From: Amycolatopsis orientalis DSM 43388
GTDB taxonomy: Bacteria > Actinomycetota > Actinomycetes > Mycobacteriales > Pseudonocardiaceae
Assembly (NCBI RefSeq): GCF_000411975.1
Contig: NZ_ASXG01000078.1
Span: forward strand, 1 to 64,000
Direction of reading: 5' to 3'
Length of the DNA stretch: 64,000 nt
The notes beneath the pieces are model-generated. The model saw nothing but the letters and a program-made list of their open reading frames with translations, did no database searches and had not been told where the DNA came from. Position numbers and translations under genes: made by a program. Below, in pieces: positions 31,406 through 39,942 of the stretch. Position 1 is the stretch's first letter. Each line of letters starts with the position of its first letter.

Positions 31406-31451
31406 CGGACCGCGGGGCCGGCCTTCCGGAGAGGCCGGCCCCCGCGGTCCG
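31406..31451. terminator. Strong hairpin between convergent FNT and S1 protease genes
   Basis: CGGACCGCGGGGCCGGCC (31406-31423) pairs with 31433-31451 with a single bulged base and a nine-base loop. Lies in the 70-bp gap of two converging genes; likely bidirectional. Confidence 0.8.
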
Positions 31452-31457
31452 GACGCG

Positions 31458-32579
31458 TCAGCCGGTCACGAGCGAAAGGCCGTAGGTCTGCAGGATCTCG
31501 TTCACCGGCTGGAACCAGGTCTCCCCGCCGGAACCGCAGTTGCCGAAGCCGCCCGAGGTCACTCCCTGGGCCTGGTCCCCGGTGATGAAGGAGCCGCCGG
31601 AGTCGCCGGGTTCCGCGCACGCGTTGGTGTGCGTCGCCTGGTAGACCGCGCCTTGGGCGTAGTTGATGGCCTCGTTCAGGCCCAGCACGGTGCCGCAGTG
31701 CCAGTGCGAGGTCGAGCCGGAGCGGCAGATCGACGAGCCGACCGGCGCGACCGACGAGCCGCGCACGATCACGTCGCTGACCGTGCCCCAGCCGAGCACG
31801 ACGGGAGCGGTCCACCAGCCGTTGCCGATGGTGATGTAGGAGTAATCGTTGCCGGGGAAGGAAGATCCGGCGAACGTGCCCATCGCCGAGTTGTCCCAGC
31901 CCACGACGGAGCTGCCCGGGCTGCCGCAGTGCCCGGCGCTGACGAACCCGCCGTGCACTGAGAAACCGATGGAGCAGCGCGTGTTTCCGTTGATGTAATA
32001 GGGATCTCCGCCGACGGTGCCCGCCGAGAGCGTCCGCGGCCGCGCCCCGGTCGCCACGGTCACCGGGCCTGCTTCGCGGGCGCGGGCGAGAAAGGCGTCA
32101 ACGGCCGGGCCGTGTGCTCCGGGCTGCAGCGTGACGACCACGCTTCCGGTGCGCGGATCCGCGTGCCAGCCGCTGACCTCGGCCGGGGCGCGGTTCGCCT
32201 TCGCGGCGGTGTCGATGGCCGTCTTCGCCGCGTCGAGAGCCGCTGCGGTGACGCGCGCCGGTACGGTTTCCGCACCGGTGCGGTGAACCGCGTCGGCCGC
32301 GGCCGGATCGGTCACGCCGACGACCAGCTTGCCGAGAGCCGGATCGAACCAGGCCCCGCCGAACGCCGCGCCGGCCGCCTGCCGGGCGGCGGGCAGCTGC
32401 CGGGACGCGGTCAGTTCCTGGCGGAGCCGGACTTGCGCTTGCCCGGCGCTGAGGCCGAGATCCCGTTGCATGGCCGCGACCAGCCCGGGCGAGGCCTGGG
32501 CGGCGGGCGGGAGCACGGCGGCGAGGCTCGCCGCGAGCACGGCCGCACCGGTGAGGCTGAGGGTGATTCTTCGACGCAT
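31458..32579 (-). CDS. Secreted alpha-lytic/streptogrisin-type S1 protease
   Basis: A 373-residue preproprotein. Signal peptide 1-29 (AVLAASLAAVLPPAAQA), a propeptide to about 195 with the RLRQELTASR and WHADPRTGSVVVTL features of alpha-lytic-protease prodomains, and a mature chymotrypsin-fold protease with His in SAGHCGS, Asp in PGNDYSYI and Ser in EPGDSGGSF. Paired Cys residues around these sites match streptogrisin disulfides. It is exported, self-activating and general in substrate use. Convergent with the FNT gene. Confidence 0.92.
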   Translation of the reverse strand: MRRRITLSLTGAAVLAASLAAVLPPAAQASPGLVAAMQRDLGLSAGQAQVRLRQELTASRQLPAARQAAGAAFGGAWFDPALGKLVVGVTDPAAADAVHRTGAETVPARVTAAALDAAKTAIDTAAKANRAPAEVSGWHADPRTGSVVVTLQPGAHGPAVDAFLARAREAGPVTVATGARPRTLSAGTVGGDPYYINGNTRCSIGFSVHGGFVSAGHCGSPGSSVVGWDNSAMGTFAGSSFPGNDYSYITIGNGWWTAPVVLGWGTVSDVIVRGSSVAPVGSSICRSGSTSHWHCGTVLGLNEAINYAQGAVYQATHTNACAEPGDSGGSFITGDQAQGVTSGGFGNCGSGGETWFQPVNEILQTYGLSLVTG

Positions 32580-32828
32580 CGGAACTCCTCGAAGGCCGGG
32601 GGAAAGAAACCCACTGCCGACCGAGTGTGGGGAGCCCGGCCCGAGCCGGTCCAGCGGCGGCCCGGTTTTGTCCGAAACCTGTCGCCGCGGCTGCTCCGTT
32701 CGTCCACCGCGGGACGGACTTCCGGGCATTCGGCCGGATGCCGCCGCTCAGACGCGCCCGGAAGCCCGGCCATCCCAGAGTGCCGTCGAACTGTCCCGGA
32801 TCGTCCGCATGCCGGGGATAATGCCCCC

Positions 32829-33464
32829 ATGTCGTCGATCGTCGCTTTCTCGGCCCTGTCCGTGCTTCTGGTCGTCATTCCCGGTCCGGCGGTCATGCTG
32901 ATCCTCAAGAGCGCGGTGGCCCGCGGCCGGGGTCCGGCCCTGCTGACCGCACTGGGAGTGCTGGCCGCCGACCTGGTGTGGGCGGGCGCGTCGGTCGCCG
33001 GCCTGACCGCGCTGCTGGTGTCCTCGCAGGTGGCCTTCGACGTGGTCCGGTACCTGGGCGCGGCCTACCTGATCTTCCTCGGCGCCAAGCTGCTGCTGAC
33101 CCGCGGTTCGGCCGGTTTCGCCGGGCCCGACCTGGCCGCGTTCCGCACCGCCCGGCCGCGCAGCGGGTGGCGCGCGTTCCGGGAAGGGCTTCTCAGCGAC
33201 TTGTCCAACCCGAAGACCGTCATCGTCTTCACCAGCGTCATCCCCCAGTTCCTCCACCAGGGCGCGGGACCGGTCGACACCCTGGTCCTCGGTTCGGCGT
33301 TCGCGGTGCTCGGATTCCTGTCCCTGAGCAGCTACGCCCCGGTCTTCAGCGCCGCCGCCAGGTTGCTGCGCAACGCACGGGTTACCCGCGTGATCCTCCG
33401 CGCCGGCGGCGCGATCCTGACGGCGTTCGGCGTCGGCCTCGCCGTCGAGCGCCCCGCCGGGTGA
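32829..33464 (+). CDS. LysE/RhtB family amino acid exporter
   Basis: A 211-residue protein with six TM helices. The N-terminal helix ALSVLLVVIPGPAVMLILKS carries the PGP signature, and FREGLLSDLSNPKTVIVFTS is the conserved N-P-K loop. Such proteins export amino acids, homoserine lactones or similar small molecules. GATAAT ends six bases before the ATG, so the transcript is probably leaderless. The neighbours give no substrate clue. Confidence 0.9.
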   Translation: MSSIVAFSALSVLLVVIPGPAVMLILKSAVARGRGPALLTALGVLAADLVWAGASVAGLTALLVSSQVAFDVVRYLGAAYLIFLGAKLLLTRGSAGFAGPDLAAFRTARPRSGWRAFREGLLSDLSNPKTVIVFTSVIPQFLHQGAGPVDTLVLGSAFAVLGFLSLSSYAPVFSAAARLLRNARVTRVILRAGGAILTAFGVGLAVERPAG

Positions 33465-33531
33465 CCTCTCGCGGAGCCGCGGGCCCACCGCGATCGGCGG
33501 ACGCTGAGTTCGCTGGCACGCCGCAAAGCAT

Positions 33532-34197
33532 TCAGGCGAGCGGAGTGTCGTCCAGCGCCTTCGCGAGATCCCCCGGGGTGTCGTAGAGGGCGACAGCGCC
33601 AGCCCCGCGGAGTTCGTCGTCGCCGAAACCTCCGGACCGCACAACGATCGCGGGCATTCCGGCTCTCTTCGCCGCTTCCACGTCCCACACCGAGTCGCCG
33701 ACCATCACCGCCGCCGCGTCCGGCGGCGCGCCCAGTTTCTTGAGCGCCGCCTGCAGCAGATCGGGAGCGGGCTTGGACTCCTCGACGTCCGCGCTGGTGG
33801 TCCAGTCGTCGGCGAGGTCGCGGGCGTCGAGCTTGTCCAGGAAGACCTCCGCGTGCCGCTGCTGCGCCGAACTGGCGAGCACCAGCCGGTGGCCGCGTTC
33901 CTTGATCGCCACGAGCAGATCGCGAGCGCCCGGCAACGGGGACATCTCGTCGAGCAGCGCGTCGACCTCCTTGCCCTGCCGTTCCCGGGCCCGCTCGCCT
34001 GCCCGGCGCTCCAGCTCCTCCCCGCCGACCGCGGTGACGAGCTGATCCCCGCCCATCCCGATCAGCCGGTGCAGCCGCCACACCGGGTACACCGCGTCCA
34101 CCGACCGCAGCGCGCGATACCAGGCGAGGGCGTGGTGGTAGTTGGAATCGATGAGCGTCCCGTCGATGTCGAGGACGGCGATGGGGGAAGCAGTCAC
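33532..34197 (-). CDS. HAD-superfamily hydrolase (phosphoglycolate phosphatase-like)
   Basis: A 221-residue HAD enzyme: motif I VLDIDGTLIDSN (DxDGT), motif II LVLASSAQQ (Ser), motif III Lys in EESKPAPD, motif IV VMVGDSVWDVEAAK. The helical cap (about 20-85) is of the C1 type found in phosphoglycolate phosphatases and beta-phosphoglucomutases. A phosphatase acting on a small sugar or organic phosphate is likely. Start GTG 34197. It is convergent with LysE and codirectional with the SDR gene upstream (51 bases). Confidence 0.9.
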   Translation of the reverse strand: MTASPIAVLDIDGTLIDSNYHHALAWYRALRSVDAVYPVWRLHRLIGMGGDQLVTAVGGEELERRAGERARERQGKEVDALLDEMSPLPGARDLLVAIKERGHRLVLASSAQQRHAEVFLDKLDARDLADDWTTSADVEESKPAPDLLQAALKKLGAPPDAAAVMVGDSVWDVEAAKRAGMPAIVVRSGGFGDDELRGAGAVALYDTPGDLAKALDDTPLA

Positions 34198-34248
34198 TCG
34201 CGTTGGTTACCCAGGGTCGCGGAAGTTAATCGCTTCGCCAAGCCGGGT

Positions 34249-35223
34249 TCAGCGGTCCTGGTGCGCTTTCTCGCCGGTGCGCACGTCCGGGAAGCGCACC
34301 CCGGTCAGTTCTTCGGAGATCCGCCAGAGCCGGCGGGCGTCTTCGGTGCTGCGCAAGCGGGAATACAGCTTCTGCTCGGCCGGCGGTCCGGAGAAATGAC
34401 GGAAACCGCTGGGCCCGTACAGCCGCCCGCCTTCGGCGCTGGGCGACGTCGCGGCGCAGAGCGCGGGCAGCGCAGCCGTCTCCACTGTCCCGAACAGGAG
34501 ACCGCGGGCGGACAGCGCACGGATGAAGCGCCCCCGCACCGTGACGCCCGCGCGGCCGACCTCCGGGCGCGCGGCGAGAAGGTTCGTGGGCGCCACCCCG
34601 GGATGGGAGAGGTTGCTCGTGACTCCCCAGCCGCCGTCCCGGCTGCGCCGCTCGAGCTCGAGACCGAACAGGCCGACCGCGATCTTCGACTGGCTGTAGG
34701 CCTGGTTGCCGAGGTACTTCCGCTCCCACTGCAGATCGTCCCAGTTGATCGTGTGCTGATCGGCGGCGACGCTGACCTGCGAGACGATCCGCGCGCCGCC
34801 CGCGCGCAGGAGCGGAAGCAACTGGGCCGTGAGGGCGAAATGCCCGAGGTGGTTGGTGCCGAACTGCAGCTCGAAACCGTCCTTTGTGGTCTGCCGCGCG
34901 GGCGGCGTCATCACCCCGGCGTTGTTCACCAGCAGGTGGATCGGCCGTCCTTCCTCGACCAGCCGGCCCGCCGCCTCGGCGACGGAGCCCAGCGACGAGA
35001 GGTCCAGATCGCGCAGCGAGACTTCGGCCGCGGGGTGCCGCCCCCGGATCGTCGCGAGCGCGGCCTCGCCCTTGCGCCGGTTGCGCACCGGCAGGACGAC
35101 CTCCGCGCCCGCCGCGGCGAGCCGGGTCGCGATGCCGAGGCCGACGCCGTCGCTGGCGCCGGTGACCACCGCGAGCCTGCCGGTCAGATCGGGAACCACG
35201 AGGTCCGGTGCGGTCTTCGCCAT
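34249..35223 (-). CDS. SDR oxidoreductase (retinol dehydrogenase/protochlorophyllide reductase-like)
   Basis: A 324-residue extended [13 protein letters not shown] is the cofactor motif, LLVNNAGVM the NNAG, and the catalytic set is Ser in IVSQVSVAA and Tyr-Lys in [12 protein letters not shown]. The asp-rich [12 protein letters not shown] motif and [12 protein letters not shown] are typical of the WW-domain oxidoreductase/retinol dehydrogenase-like group. ATG 35223 has GGAGGA ahead; an earlier Met would extend into the operator. Divergent from a TetR gene that most probably represses it through the dyad at 35284-35301. Confidence 0.9.
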   Translation of the reverse strand: MAKTAPDLVVPDLTGRLAVVTGASDGVGLGIATRLAAAGAEVVLPVRNRRKGEAALATIRGRHPAAEVSLRDLDLSSLGSVAEAAGRLVEEGRPIHLLVNNAGVMTPPARQTTKDGFELQFGTNHLGHFALTAQLLPLLRAGGARIVSQVSVAADQHTINWDDLQWERKYLGNQAYSQSKIAVGLFGLELERRSRDGGWGVTSNLSHPGVAPTNLLAARPEVGRAGVTVRGRFIRALSARGLLFGTVETAALPALCAATSPSAEGGRLYGPSGFRHFSGPPAEQKLYSRLRSTEDARRLWRISEELTGVRFPDVRTGEKAHQDR

Positions 35224-35283
35224 GGCGCTTCCTCCTGCCGATGCCGCGGGCCGGCGCGCTGGGCCGACGGAAACCCCCGCTTT

Positions 35284-35301
35284 ATCTGACATCTGTCAGA
35301 T
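35284..35301. promoter_or_regulatory. TetR operator: perfect 8-2-8 palindrome
   Basis: ATCTGACATCTGTCAGAT, perfect inverted arms around TC, between the SDR and TetR genes. A second, partial copy (ATCTGACAGGTGTCAAGC) lies at 35310-35327. Confidence 0.75.
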
Positions 35302-35372
35302 TAAGGGTAATCTGACAGGTGTCAAGCCGGGCGCGTCCCCGGCCCGGCCGAGCAGCGAGGAGCACGGGCACC

Positions 35373-36041
35373 ATGGCGGCAGGGAAACCGGCGACGTCCG
35401 CGGCGCGGGGACCGGGGCGTCCCGGAGCGGGCACGCCCCCGAGACCGCCCGAGGCCGAAATCCTCCGGCGCGGCATGGAGGCCTTCGCCGAACTCGGCTA
35501 CGAGCGGACCTCGGCGCGAGAACTCGCGAAACGCCTCGGCGTCAGCCACAACTTCATCAACGACCGCTACGGCTCCAAAGCCAGGTTTTGGCGCGCCGTC
35601 GTGGATTCGGTCCTGGAGAACGACCAGCGGGAACGCCGGCACCTGCTCGACGCCGACCTCGACGACGCCGAACGAGTGCGCGCCGTCATCGCCCACTTCT
35701 ACCAATCCGCCGTCCGGACACCGCTTTTCGGCCGCCTGCTGGCCGACGAATTCGGCCGCGAATCCGAACGCCTGGACTACCTGTACGAGAACTACGTCGC
35801 CCCGACCCTCGAACCGCTGATCCCCGCCCTCGAACGGCTCAGGGCAGCCGGCCGCCTCCCCGCCGTGCCGCTGGACGTGCTCTTCTTCGCCGTCATCAGC
35901 CCGGTCGCCGGCCTCATGCAACTGCCGCTCGCCCACCGGCTCGGCCGTCCCCAGCCCGTCACCCCGGAAACCCAGGCGCACACCGCGCGCCAACTCGCCG
36001 ACCTGATCACCGACGGCCTGCTCAACCAACCGCACCGATAA
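35373..36041 (+). CDS. TetR-family regulator
   Basis: A 222-residue regulator. The N-terminal HTH (about 28-75) is ILRRGMEAFAELGYERTSAR with ELAKRLGVSHNFINDRYGSK as the recognition helix, where the typical YYHF is replaced by FINDRYG. The ligand domain is helical with ALERLRAAGRLPAVPLDVLF. I start at ATG 35373 with GAGGAG upstream; the earlier GTG at 35319 lies inside the operator. Divergent from the SDR gene, so a self- and SDR-repressor model fits. Confidence 0.88.
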   Translation: MAAGKPATSAARGPGRPGAGTPPRPPEAEILRRGMEAFAELGYERTSARELAKRLGVSHNFINDRYGSKARFWRAVVDSVLENDQRERRHLLDADLDDAERVRAVIAHFYQSAVRTPLFGRLLADEFGRESERLDYLYENYVAPTLEPLIPALERLRAAGRLPAVPLDVLFFAVISPVAGLMQLPLAHRLGRPQPVTPETQAHTARQLADLITDGLLNQPHR

Positions 36042-36173
36042 CACCCGCGCCACGCCGGCCGCGCAGCGGATTACACCGGTACCCGAGAGCGCCTGCTAGC
36101 GCGAGGGCACGAACCCGGAATCACCGGTGCTGCCAAGGAATCTCGCCTGCCGCCCGTTGATCCCAGGCAGCAG

Positions 36174-37697
36174 TCACCGTCCTCGTACCGGCGCGCCCCA
36201 TGCCGTCTGGTCGCGCAGCGCTTTCTTGAGCACCTTGCCGCCGGGATTGCGCGGCAAGGGCACCTGGTGCACGGCGACGTACTGCGGGACCTTGAAGTCG
36301 GCGAGGCGTTGCTCGAGGTAATCCAGCATCGCGGCGACGTCGAACGCGTCCGACGACGGCACCACGACCGCGCCGACCTTCTCGCCCAGCACGTCGTCCG
36401 GCACCCCGACGACGGCCGCCTCCGCGACGTGCGGCGCGCCGGCCAGCGCGTTCTCGACCTCGACGCAGTACACGTTCTCGCCGCCGCGGTTGATCATGTC
36501 CTTGGCGCGGTCCACGACGTGCACCAGGCCCTCGCCGTCGATGCGGGCGAGGTCGCCGGTGTGCAGCCAGCCGTCGACGATCGCCTCCGCCGTGGCCTCG
36601 GGCTTGTTCCAGTAACCGGGAACGCGGTTCGGGCCCCGGATCAGGAGTTCGCCGACCCCGGTGCGCGGATCGGGGTCGGCGACCGCCAGATCCACCACCG
36701 GCACGGCGAAGCCGACCGAATCGGCGTGCTCGGTCGACCACTCGTGCGGCAGGTAGGTCGCGATCGAGGCCACCTCGGTCAGCCCGAACCCGTTGCCCAC
36801 CTTGGCGGACGGAAACGCCTCTTTGATGCGCGCGACCAACGCCGGTGCGATCGGCGCGCCGCCGTAGGCCGCCCGGAGCACGCCGCCGGTGTCGAGTGCC
36901 GCGAAGTCCGCGTGCGCGATCGCCAGCCGGTAGATGGCCGGCACCGTGACGAGGATGTTGATTCGCTCCTCCGCGATCGCGGCGAGGAACGTCGCGGTCT
37001 CGAAAGCGGGCAGGATCACCGTCGTGCCGCCGAGCGAGAGCTGGACGAGCAGCTGGGTGTTGCATCCCGTCACGTGGAACAGCGGTACCGAGATCAGGTT
37101 GCGCAGCGACGGCCCGGCGGCGCGGTCCAGCTCGAGCACCCGGATCGCGGTCTCCACATTGGACAGAAAATTCTCGTGAGTGGTGATGGCGCCCTTGGGA
37201 AATCCCGTGGTGCCGCTGGTGTAGAAGATCGCGGCCGGGTCGGCGTGCACGGCCTCGTCGTGCACGGTCGGCGGACCGGAAGGCAGCGGTTCGCCCTCCC
37301 GGAACACGTATGCCGCGCCGCAGTCGGTCAGCACGTACTCGACCTCGGGATCGGCGAACCGGGTGTTCACCGGCACGACGATCGCCCCGGCGAGCACGCT
37401 GCCCAGGAACGCGCACACCCAGTCCGCACCCGCGGGGAGCAGGATGGCGGTGCGGTCGCCGGGAGCGATTCCCCGCTCTCGGAGGCCGCCCGCCACTTCG
37501 GACGCGCGTTCCCACAACTGCGCGTAAGTCAGCCGAGGCCCGTCGACTTCCACGACGGCCTCGACCTCGGGATGCGCCTGGACAGCCGCCCGCACCGCGG
37601 CCACCAGCGACGCCGGCAGGCGGTCGTACCGCGCGACGCCGTCGGGTCCGCGCGTGATCCCGGTCAGGTCGAACGGCCCGTGCTTGGTCTCGGTCAT
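36174..37697 (-). CDS. Acyl-CoA/aryl-CoA ligase (AMP-binding enzyme)
   Basis: A 507-residue ANL-superfamily enzyme. The P-loop is AIFYTSGTTGFPKGAITTHE, the A5 motif NGFGLTEV, A7 WLHTGDLARID, A8 RAKDMINRGGENVYCVEVEN, and the C-terminal catalytic Lys lies in NPGGKVLKKAL. It activates a carboxylic acid with ATP and CoA. ATG 37697 shares a base with the stop of the phosphotriesterase-like gene (TGATG), so the two are translated together. A route of lactone opening to a hydroxy acid and CoA ligation is inferred from this pairing. Confidence 0.92.
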   Translation of the reverse strand: MTETKHGPFDLTGITRGPDGVARYDRLPASLVAAVRAAVQAHPEVEAVVEVDGPRLTYAQLWERASEVAGGLRERGIAPGDRTAILLPAGADWVCAFLGSVLAGAIVVPVNTRFADPEVEYVLTDCGAAYVFREGEPLPSGPPTVHDEAVHADPAAIFYTSGTTGFPKGAITTHENFLSNVETAIRVLELDRAAGPSLRNLISVPLFHVTGCNTQLLVQLSLGGTTVILPAFETATFLAAIAEERINILVTVPAIYRLAIAHADFAALDTGGVLRAAYGGAPIAPALVARIKEAFPSAKVGNGFGLTEVASIATYLPHEWSTEHADSVGFAVPVVDLAVADPDPRTGVGELLIRGPNRVPGYWNKPEATAEAIVDGWLHTGDLARIDGEGLVHVVDRAKDMINRGGENVYCVEVENALAGAPHVAEAAVVGVPDDVLGEKVGAVVVPSSDAFDVAAMLDYLEQRLADFKVPQYVAVHQVPLPRNPGGKVLKKALRDQTAWGAPVRGR

Positions 37698-38674
37698 CAC
37701 GCCCCCGCGGTGAAGTAGCGGCGCGGGTTGTCGACCATCATCACGGTGATCTGCTCGTCGCTGACGCCGTGCTCGCGCAACGCGGGCAGGACGTCTTCGC
37801 TGATGTGCAGGTAGTTCCAGTTGGGCACCGCCTGCTTCAGCAGTCGCTGGTACTCCTCGCCGGAGAAGAAGTCCATGTAGCAGGCCGCGTCGTGCGAGAG
37901 GACGATGCGGTCGGCGTAGCCCTGCTCGCACAGCGCGGCGATCGTCGCGACCCGGTCGGCGGTGGGGTTGTACAGGTCGAGGCCGAACCGGTCGCAGCCG
38001 ATCGTGGCCCCCGCGTCCATGATCCACTTGAGATAGTCGAGATCGTTGGTGTCCCCGGCGTGTCCGATCACGACCTTCGTCAAGTCGACGCCGCGCTCGC
38101 GGTAGAACTCGATGGCGAGCCGCCCGGTCTGGTGCGCGGAGTTGGTGTGCACGGTGATCGGCGCGCCGGTGGCCAGATGCGCCTCGCAGATCGCGGTCTG
38201 GACGCGTTTCTGGTCCGGGGTCAGGCCGCGTTCCTCGACCACGCCCTTGAGAAACGCCGCGCGCACGCCGGTGTCCGCGATGCCCTCGGTGATGTCCCTG
38301 ACGAACAGCTCGGTCATCGGCTCGGGCCCGTCGAACATCGCGCCCGGGCCGCGGTAGTGGAAGTAGTGCGGGATCTCGTCGAACGTGTACAACCCGGTCG
38401 CGACGACGATGTTGAGGTCGACCTCGGCGTTGACCCGCTGGATGCGCGGGAGGTAGCGCCCGAGCCCCACCACGGTCGGATCGACGATCGTGTCGACGCC
38501 CGCCGCCTTGAGCGCGCGCAGCTTGGCCACCGCGTCGTCGACGCGTTCGTCCTCGTTCCACCAGTCGTGCCCGTAATTGGCCAGGATGTCCGGGGTGAGC
38601 ACGAAAACGTGTTCGTGCATCAACGTCGGTCCGAGCTGATCGGTGCTGACCGGCCCGCGAACGGTCGCGACCAT
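37697..38674 (-). CDS. Phosphotriesterase-like lactonase/amidohydrolase
   Basis: A 325-residue TIM-barrel metallohydrolase with all binuclear metal ligands: H20 and H22 (LMHEHVF), the carboxylated Lys K143 (FLKGVV), H176 (TVHTNS), H205 (IGHAGD) and D262 (LSHDAA). Bacterial members (PLL group) hydrolyse lactones more often than phosphotriesters. It leads a two-gene operon with the CoA ligase and is divergent from an AraC regulator. The physiological substrate is probably a lactone or cyclic ester. Confidence 0.9.
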   Translation of the reverse strand: MVATVRGPVSTDQLGPTLMHEHVFVLTPDILANYGHDWWNEDERVDDAVAKLRALKAAGVDTIVDPTVVGLGRYLPRIQRVNAEVDLNIVVATGLYTFDEIPHYFHYRGPGAMFDGPEPMTELFVRDITEGIADTGVRAAFLKGVVEERGLTPDQKRVQTAICEAHLATGAPITVHTNSAHQTGRLAIEFYRERGVDLTKVVIGHAGDTNDLDYLKWIMDAGATIGCDRFGLDLYNPTADRVATIAALCEQGYADRIVLSHDAACYMDFFSGEEYQRLLKQAVPNWNYLHISEDVLPALREHGVSDEQITVMMVDNPRRYFTAGA

Positions 38675-38789
38675 GGGCTGCCTCCGCCTTGTCGTCGTTG
38701 ACTGGTTGCCAGGGAGTGAAACTCCCGGGAGGCGGGCGCGTCATTCGCGGGCGCGCACAGTTCTGTCGCGAACGCGCACGGAGGCAATT

Positions 38790-38816
38790 ATGCTCGGCGG
38801 AACCGCCAGGAGGTGA
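38790..38816 (+). CDS. Possible 8-codon leader peptide before AraC gene
   Basis: ATG CTC GGC GGA ACC GCC AGG AGG TGA has its own GGAGG five bases upstream. Its final AGG-AGG codons are the ribosome site of the AraC gene, so translation of the leader would modulate the regulator. Only pattern evidence; it may be chance. Confidence 0.3.
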   Translation: MLGGTARR

Positions 38817-38821
38817 CGACG

Positions 38822-39772
38822 GTGTACCAGCTGGACAGCCTAGCCGTGGGCGACGGCACGACCGTCGGGGCCGCGGCACAGGACGCGTGGCGGGACTGGT
38901 GCCGGGCAGCGCACGGGCGCTTCGACTTCGCCTTCGACACCGACGTCTACCGGGCGCGGCTCGTCCGCCAGCACACTCCGACCTACCAGCTCATCGGCTG
39001 GACCGGCGACACCGAACTCGTCACCCGCCGGGCCCGCGACGTCCGTCGCGATCCGCGCGGCCACTACGAGCTGCTCGTCCCCCTGCGCGGCAGCCTCAAC
39101 GTCGGGCCGGACGGCGCCGTGCGGCAGCTCCGGCCGGGGGAAATGGCGCTGGTGCCATTCGACGTCCCGTTCCAGTGCGGCCACGGAGCCGATGCCGCCG
39201 CGCTCACCCTGCTGGTGCCGGCCGACCGCGTCGAAAACCGGCTCGGCCCGCGAGCGATCCGCGGCCATCGCGTGTTCGGGAGCACCGGACTGGCCCGGGC
39301 GAGCCGGGAACTCGCGGTAACCCTGCTGCGCGAGCGGGCGCACCTGTCCGGCCCCGACTTCGACGCCGGCTGCGACCGGGTCGTCGACCTGTTCTGCCTC
39401 GCCAGAGACGGCGCGGCGGCCGAGCCTTCCACCGGCGACACCGTGCTCGACGCGGTCCGCCGCCACATCCGCGAACACGCGACCGATCCCGACCTGTGCG
39501 TCTCCGCGATCGCCGCCGCGGTCGGCTGGTCGACCCGCTACGTCCAGACCGTACTGGCCCGAGCGGGCACCACCCCGACGGAACTCATCCGCCGAGAGCG
39601 CTTGGACCTGGCCCGCACGAGGCTGTCGAACCCAGCGCTCGCCGGCCAGACGATAGCCGCCGTCGCCGCGTCCGTCGGCTTCTCCTCCCCGAGCGCCTTC
39701 AGCCACGCCTACCGTGCGCACTTCGGCTGTTCTCCGAGCGAAACCCGCGGGGAAACTGCTTCCTTCCGTTGA
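38822..39772 (+). CDS. AraC-family transcriptional regulator
   Basis: A 316-residue regulator. The N-terminal ligand half (about 20-185) is of the AraC_binding_2 type with ELLVPLRGSLNVGPDG and a PFDVPFQC strand. The C-terminal DNA-binding half holds two HTHs: CVSAIAAAVGWSTRYVQTVL and TIAAVAASVGFSSPSAFSHA, ending FGCSPSETRG. GTG 38822 is preceded by GGAGG at the right distance; a GTG nine bases earlier would overlap that site. Divergent from the lactonase/CoA-ligase operon, which it probably activates. Confidence 0.9.
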   Translation: MYQLDSLAVGDGTTVGAAAQDAWRDWCRAAHGRFDFAFDTDVYRARLVRQHTPTYQLIGWTGDTELVTRRARDVRRDPRGHYELLVPLRGSLNVGPDGAVRQLRPGEMALVPFDVPFQCGHGADAAALTLLVPADRVENRLGPRAIRGHRVFGSTGLARASRELAVTLLRERAHLSGPDFDAGCDRVVDLFCLARDGAAAEPSTGDTVLDAVRRHIREHATDPDLCVSAIAAAVGWSTRYVQTVLARAGTTPTELIRRERLDLARTRLSNPALAGQTIAAVAASVGFSSPSAFSHAYRAHFGCSPSETRGETASFR

Positions 39773-39942
39773 GCGGACGCTGGGGTTGCGCCCACGGCCA
39801 GGAATCACCGCTCGTTCCGCATTCGCGGCAACGGCCTCCGGGGAACGGCCTGCTGCTCGATGACGCCGTTCTCGCCTGCGCCGGCAGTGCGCCATTCACA
39901 ACGCTGGAAGCAGGCCCCGCCAAAAGAAGAGACCGACAATTC

